Source of the DNA: Actinomycetota bacterium
GTDB lineage: Bacteria; Actinomycetota; Thermoleophilia; UBA2241
Direction: 5' to 3'
Assembly: GCA_003164655.1 (NCBI GenBank)
Contig: PLTW01000031.1
Span: 2,284 to 11,340, forward strand
DNA: 9,057 bases
This document shows positions 5,967 through 9,057 of the stretch, one piece after another. The notes under the pieces were generated by a model, which saw only the letters and a program-made list of their open reading frames with translations, was not told the DNA's origin and did not search any database. A program made the position numbers and the translations under genes. Each line of letters begins with the position of its first letter. The stretch's first letter is position 1.

Positions 5967-7631
5967 TCAGATACTGAGCTCGCGCTCGATGGCCGCCAGT
6001 TCCTCAGCCGAGCCCTGGACCTTCGGGCCCTTGAACCACTTACGGGCCGAGATCGCATACCAGACGCCGGCGCCACCGATGACAATGGCCAGCACGATCG
6101 GCGTGTAGTTGAACCAGGCGTTGAAGCTCGCCGCGCCCTTCCAGGTGAACTGCGGCAGGCACAGGATGATGCAGATGAAGACCACCCACACGATCGCTAC
6201 CCAGCCGATGAGCGGGCCCCAGGCCTTGCTGAGCACCCAGGGGCCGGGCACGAACGCCTTGCCGTTGATGCGGCGCAGGAACACGGGGATCAGGTAGGCG
6301 ATGTAGAGACCGATGACCGCGATGGAGGTGACGGCGGCGTAGGCGACCGGGCTGAACAGGTACGGCGCCGAGAGGATGAACGCGCCGACCGCGCCGAACC
6401 AGGCGGTGCGCACGGGCACGCGATGACGCTTGTTGACGTGGTGCCAGAAGTTCGAGAACGGCACCGCGCCGTCGCGCGAGAAGGCGTAGATCATGCGCGA
6501 GTTGGCGGTGACCGACGACATGCCGCAGTAGAACTGGGCCCCGATGACGATCAGGATCAGCAGTTCGGCGGCGACCTTGCCGACGGCGAACTCGAAGATG
6601 GTGGCCCACACGGTGTAGATCACGGCGAGGTCGCCGTAGCCGCTGTACTTCGTGCCGCCGATCATGACGGGGAAGACGTGCGGGATCGCCAGGCTGACGC
6701 CGGCGAGCAGGATGAAGCCGGCGATGAGGGAGATGAGGATCGAGTTGACGATGCCCTTCGGGGCGGCGATGCGGGCGTTGATCGTCTCCTCCGAGACGTG
6801 CGCCGAGGCATCGTAGCCGGTGAAGGTGTACTGCGCGTTCAGCAGACCGACCAGGAAGATGTAGAACGGCAGCGAGAAGCCTGACAGCCCGGCAAAGGCA
6901 TCCCAGCCCTTGGCACCAAACAGAAAGCCCAGGCTCTGGTGGGAGTGCGACGACGGCGCCCAGAACAGCACGATGACGATGACCGCGACGCCGATGAGGT
7001 GCCAGTACACCGAGACGTTGTTCAGCAGAGAGACAAGACGGATGCTGAACGTGTTGAGCAGGCCCTGGACGAAGAGGATGACGGCCAGGAGCGCGATGAC
7101 GTGGCCGGGCGACGTCCAGTACGGCTTGCCCGTGAAAATGGCCAGGAAGGCCGAGACGGAGTAGGCGCAGCCGAAGGAGATGCCGGCGGTGACGGCGACC
7201 TGCCCCACGAGGTTGAACCAGCCGGTGAACCACGACCAGATCGGGGCGCTGTTACCTGGGGCGAGTTTCGCCGCCCAGTAGTACAGACCGCCGGCGGTCG
7301 GATACGCCGAGCAGATCTCGGCCATCGAGAGGCCGGCCAGCAAGACGAGCCCGCCGACCAGCAGCCATCCCCAGAGCATGGTCGGCGGACCGCCGTGCTC
7401 GAGGCCGAACGAGAACAGCGTCAGGCAGCCCGACAGGATCGAGATGATGGTGAAGGAGATGGCAAAGTTCGAGAACCGGCTCATGGAGCGGTTGAGCTCC
7501 TGGGCGTAGCCCATCTGGTGGAGGCGCTCTTCGTCGGTCAGCTCGCGCGCCGGAGCCGCCGGGCCGGCCGGCGGCGGCGCGGCGGCGCCTCCGCCCGCGT
7601 CGGCGGGTGGTATGTGCAGGTCGTCAGCCAT
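5967..7631 (-). CDS. Amino acid/choline transporter (ACT) family APC permease
   Basis: 554-residue membrane permease with about 12 hydrophobic segments. Signatures of the amino acid/choline transporter branch of the APC superfamily (yeast Hnm1 and plant BAT1 type) are clear: QMGYAQELNRSMSRFSNFAISF (39-60), AEICSAYPTAGGLYYWAAKLA (104-124), FTGYDASAHVSEET in the middle, and SRMIYAFSRDGAVPFS followed by HRVPVRTAW. An Ala/Pro-rich, probably disordered N-terminal tail (about 9-29) precedes the first helix. The frame is open to 7703, but the ATG at 7631 has GGGGG 6 nt upstream and directly precedes the family-like N-terminus. The gene precedes a LicA-like kinase, so import of choline, ethanolamine or a related amine followed by phosphorylation is a natural reading. 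GABA or another amino acid is also possible for this branch. Confidence 0.92.
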   Translation of the reverse strand: MADDLHIPPADAGGGAAAPPPAGPAAPARELTDEERLHQMGYAQELNRSMSRFSNFAISFTIISILSGCLTLFSFGLEHGGPPTMLWGWLLVGGLVLLAGLSMAEICSAYPTAGGLYYWAAKLAPGNSAPIWSWFTGWFNLVGQVAVTAGISFGCAYSVSAFLAIFTGKPYWTSPGHVIALLAVILFVQGLLNTFSIRLVSLLNNVSVYWHLIGVAVIVIVLFWAPSSHSHQSLGFLFGAKGWDAFAGLSGFSLPFYIFLVGLLNAQYTFTGYDASAHVSEETINARIAAPKGIVNSILISLIAGFILLAGVSLAIPHVFPVMIGGTKYSGYGDLAVIYTVWATIFEFAVGKVAAELLILIVIGAQFYCGMSSVTANSRMIYAFSRDGAVPFSNFWHHVNKRHRVPVRTAWFGAVGAFILSAPYLFSPVAYAAVTSIAVIGLYIAYLIPVFLRRINGKAFVPGPWVLSKAWGPLIGWVAIVWVVFICIILCLPQFTWKGAASFNAWFNYTPIVLAIVIGGAGVWYAISARKWFKGPKVQGSAEELAAIERELSI

Positions 7632-7672
7632 GGCTGCCCCCGTAGTCCAAGATGGCCCAACTCTGTCGCACG

Positions 7673-7703
7673 TATCTAGCCTGTGCGCCACGCGAGATGT
7701 CAA
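7673..7703 (-). promoter_or_regulatory. Possible promoter of the ACT-family permease
   Basis: A perfect TTGACA lies at 7703-7698 on the minus strand. The best -10 candidate is TAGATA (7678-7673) after a 19-nt spacer, which is long and matches the consensus poorly. Transcription would start near 7665, about 35 nt before the start codon. The -35 box is convincing, the -10 box is not. Confidence 0.4.
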
Positions 7704-7720
7704 TGCCTGAGGCGAGGAGA

Positions 7721-7735
7721 TTTGCGCATTTGCGC
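7721..7735. repeat. Tandem TTTGCGC repeat upstream of the permease promoter
   Basis: TTTGCGC occurs at 7721-7727 and again at 7729-7735, an 8-bp period; on the minus strand it reads GCGCAAATGCGCAAA. It lies just upstream of the candidate -35 box, where an activator or a second regulator could bind. The low-complexity sequence and lack of another copy in the window keep confidence low. Confidence 0.3.
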
Positions 7736-7745
7736 TGTCGCGACG

Positions 7746-7777
7746 GCCGCGACTTGGCGTTTCGGCAAGGTCGCGGC
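7746..7777 (-). terminator. Hairpin downstream of the glycerate kinase gene
   Basis: An 11-bp stem (7746-7756 with 7766-7777, one bulged base, 9-nt loop) starts 17 bp after the glycerate kinase stop. There is no T-run after it on the minus strand. It may end the upstream transcript before the permease promoter, but the bulge and missing U-tract make this a moderate candidate. Confidence 0.4.
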
Positions 7778-7794
7778 GTCGGCGCGCCGCTGAC

Positions 7795-8256
7795 CTACGG
7801 GCGATCGGCCCCTGCGATGAGAATCGCCCGAAGATCGTTGACGTTCGTCAGCGTGGGCCCGGTGACGAAGAGGTCGCCGAGGCGCGCGAACAGCGTGTAG
7901 GCGTCGTTGCGAGAGAGGATTGTGCGCGCGTCGAGACCGGCAGCCACCGCCCGCCGGAGGGTGTCGGGGCCGATGAAGGCGCCCGCGTTGTCCCGGCTGC
8001 CGTCGATGCCGTCGGTATCGGCCGCCAGGGCGTCGATGCCCGGGCGGCCGTCGAGGGCCAGGGCCAGGCCGAGGAGGTACTCGGTGTTCCTGCCGCCTTG
8101 GCCGTCTCCACGGACGGTCACCGTGGTCTCACCGCCGGACAGCAGCACCGTGGGCGCCCGATCCACCGCGCGCCGATCCAGCAGGGCCGCGACGAGCTCG
8201 GCGTGCCGGCGGCCGACGTCGCGCGCCTCGCCTTCGATGGCCTCGCCTATCACCAC
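7795..8256 (-). CDS. Glycerate 2-kinase, C-terminal MOFRL part (frame-disrupted gene)
   Basis: This 153-residue frame is the C-terminal third of a GckA/TtuD-type glycerate kinase. It shows VIGEAIEGEARDVG, then the MOFRL domain with LLSGGETTVTVRGDGQGGRNTE, ALAADTDGIDGSRDNAGAFI and TGPTLTNVNDLRAIL. The family typically phosphorylates D-glycerate to 2-phosphoglycerate. The only initiation codons are tandem GTGs at 8256 and 8253, overlapping the stop (TGA, 8252-8250) of the N-terminal part. No ribosome binding site is evident, and in intact homologues these residues are continuous with the preceding domain. It is therefore most likely the rest of one gene separated by a frame disruption, not an independent gene. 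A naturally split, translationally coupled kinase is the less likely alternative. The family assignment is very secure. Confidence 0.85.
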   Translation of the reverse strand: MVIGEAIEGEARDVGRRHAELVAALLDRRAVDRAPTVLLSGGETTVTVRGDGQGGRNTEYLLGLALALDGRPGIDALAADTDGIDGSRDNAGAFIGPDTLRRAVAAGLDARTILSRNDAYTLFARLGDLFVTGPTLTNVNDLRAILIAGADRP

Positions 8257-9057
8257 GGCCCGCAGGCCGCGGCGGCGAGGGCATCGGCGGCGGTCGCCAG
8301 CGTGACCGTGCGGGCGCGGCTGAGGCGCCGGTCACCGGGCTTGAGGGTCTCGCGGGGCGCGCCGGCGCCGCCCGCGGCCCCGGCGCGCAGATGGGCCACA
8401 ACGCCGGGCGGCGCCGCGATCGCGTAGCGTGCGATCACGTCGAGTGCGGCCCGGAAGGTCGTCGGATCGGCGATCGTCGGCCCCGAGGCGACCACTGCCG
8501 GGTCGTCGCCGGGGACGTCCGAGATGATCAGAGTGTGCACGGGCGCCGGCCAGGCCGCGGCCGCGAGACGTCCTCCTTTGATCGCCGAGAGGTGTTTACG
8601 GACGCAGTTGATCGCACTTATCGGGGCGCCGCTGCGCAGCAGGGCCGCGCTCACCTCGCGCTTATCTGCGAGATCGACGCCGGCAGCCGGCAAGGCCAGC
8701 AGCGGCGATGCCCCGCCGGAGAGCAGGCAGAGCACGAGGTCGTCGCCGGTCAGCCCCGCAACCCGGGTGACGATGTCCGCCGCGGCGGCCCGGCCGGATT
8801 CGCCGGGCAGGGGATGGGCGGCCTCGACGACCAGGACGCGCCGGCAGGGTACGGCGTGGCCGTAGGGGGTGACGACGAGTCCCGACAGCGGGCCGCGCCA
8901 GTGGCGCTCGACGGCCCGCGCCATGGCCGCCGCCGCCTTTCCGGCGCCGACGACGACCGTCCGGCCCCTGGGCGGCGCCGGCAGCCCCGAGGGCACGACG
9001 GCGTCGGCCGAAACGGCCGCGACGGCGGCCTCGAAGAGCGCTCGCAGGCACGACCGC
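8250..9057 (-). CDS. Glycerate 2-kinase, N-terminal DUF4147 part (5' end off window, frame-disrupted)
   Basis: The frame is open to the right edge. Residues read from the edge (LRALFEAAVAAVSADAVVPS) match the usual N-terminus of GckA/TtuD glycerate kinases, so probably only 10-20 residues are missing and the GTG at 8996 is not the true start. Motifs in order are GRTVVVGAGKAAAAMARAVE (contains the conserved lysine), LCLLSGGASPLLALP, SAINCVRKHLSAIKGGRLA and ISDVPGDDPAVVASGPTIADP, all typical of the DUF4147 domain. The frame then stops at 8250 after ATAADALAAAACGPW; the last few residues have left the expected sequence, while the expected continuation (LRAVVIGEAIEGE) is in the -1 frame. The gene lies 5' of the ACT permease with 163 bp between them and may be functionally separate from the permease/kinase locus. 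Confidence 0.87.
   Translation of the reverse strand, partial: RSCLRALFEAAVAAVSADAVVPSGLPAPPRGRTVVVGAGKAAAAMARAVERHWRGPLSGLVVTPYGHAVPCRRVLVVEAAHPLPGESGRAAAADIVTRVAGLTGDDLVLCLLSGGASPLLALPAAGVDLADKREVSAALLRSGAPISAINCVRKHLSAIKGGRLAAAAWPAPVHTLIISDVPGDDPAVVASGPTIADPTTFRAALDVIARYAIAAPPGVVAHLRAGAAGGAGAPRETLKPGDRRLSRARTVTLATAADALAAAACGPW

Noticed and set aside
4866..6884. Plus-strand open frame of 672 codons
   Set aside because: It runs antisense to the choline-kinase-like gene and most of the ACT permease, both with clear family motifs. Its translation is dominated by D, H, G, R and V with no recognisable domain, as expected of an antisense frame in GC-rich coding DNA.
6040..7233. Minus-strand open frame of 397 codons within the ACT permease
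   Set aside because: Out-of-frame shadow of the permease; low-complexity Arg/His/Leu-rich translation.
8250..8285. Programmed -1 ribosomal frameshift in the glycerate kinase
   Set aside because: No X XXY YYZ slippery heptamer is present at the junction, and glycerate kinases of this type are not known for programmed frameshifting. An error or mutation is more likely.
1..9057. Mobile elements, CRISPR arrays, tRNA or rRNA genes
   Set aside because: No transposase or integrase motifs, no regularly spaced repeats, and no cloverleaf or rRNA-like sequence were seen. Base composition looks uniform apart from short promoter regions.

Overview
The window is a stretch of high-GC bacterial chromosome in which every convincing gene is transcribed from the minus strand. 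Read in the direction of transcription (right to left) the order is: glycerate 2-kinase (5' end beyond the right edge, reading frame broken), an APC-superfamily permease of the amino acid/choline type, a LicA-like choline/ethanolamine kinase, a DeoR-type repressor, a polymerase-beta-type (AbiEii-like) nucleotidyltransferase, a calcineurin-like metallophosphoesterase, a second and different APC permease, and the first 71 codons of a second LicA-like kinase running off the left edge. GC-rich codon use, compact same-strand organisation, consensus-like TTGACA / TAAAAT promoter elements and this type of permease/kinase content suggest an actinobacterial lineage (Thermoleophilia-like) or possibly Chloroflexota. 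No rRNA or other taxonomic marker is present, so this is a guess. There is no sign of phage, insertion sequence, CRISPR array or tRNA.

Layout. 7795-9057 encodes a glycerate kinase (GckA/TtuD type, DUF4147 plus MOFRL) that falls into two frames overlapping at 8250-8256. 7632-7794 is an intergenic region with a hairpin, a short direct repeat and a possible promoter. 5856-7631 holds an ACT-family permease followed by a clear intrinsic terminator or attenuator at 5899-5926. 4929-5855 is the complete choline-kinase-like gene, closed by a 17-bp hairpin at 4868-4905. 4748-4867 carries the best promoter in the window together with a repeat that could be an operator. From it a probable operon runs through the repressor, nucleotidyltransferase, phosphoesterase, permease and kinase, with gaps of 69, 32, 63 and 123 bp.

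How the genes may work together. The striking feature is a permease-then-kinase pair present twice, flanking a repressor/nucleotidyltransferase/phosphoesterase core. Family knowledge points to uptake of a small amine or amino alcohol (choline or ethanolamine being the obvious candidates) and its trapping by phosphorylation. The DeoR-type repressor would respond to a phosphorylated metabolite. The nucleotidyltransferase and the metallophosphoesterase could then add a nucleotide to, and hydrolyse, a phosphorylated intermediate, giving a locus analogous to lic but built from unrelated enzymes. The family assignments are well supported by motifs; the substrate and the joint pathway are inference.
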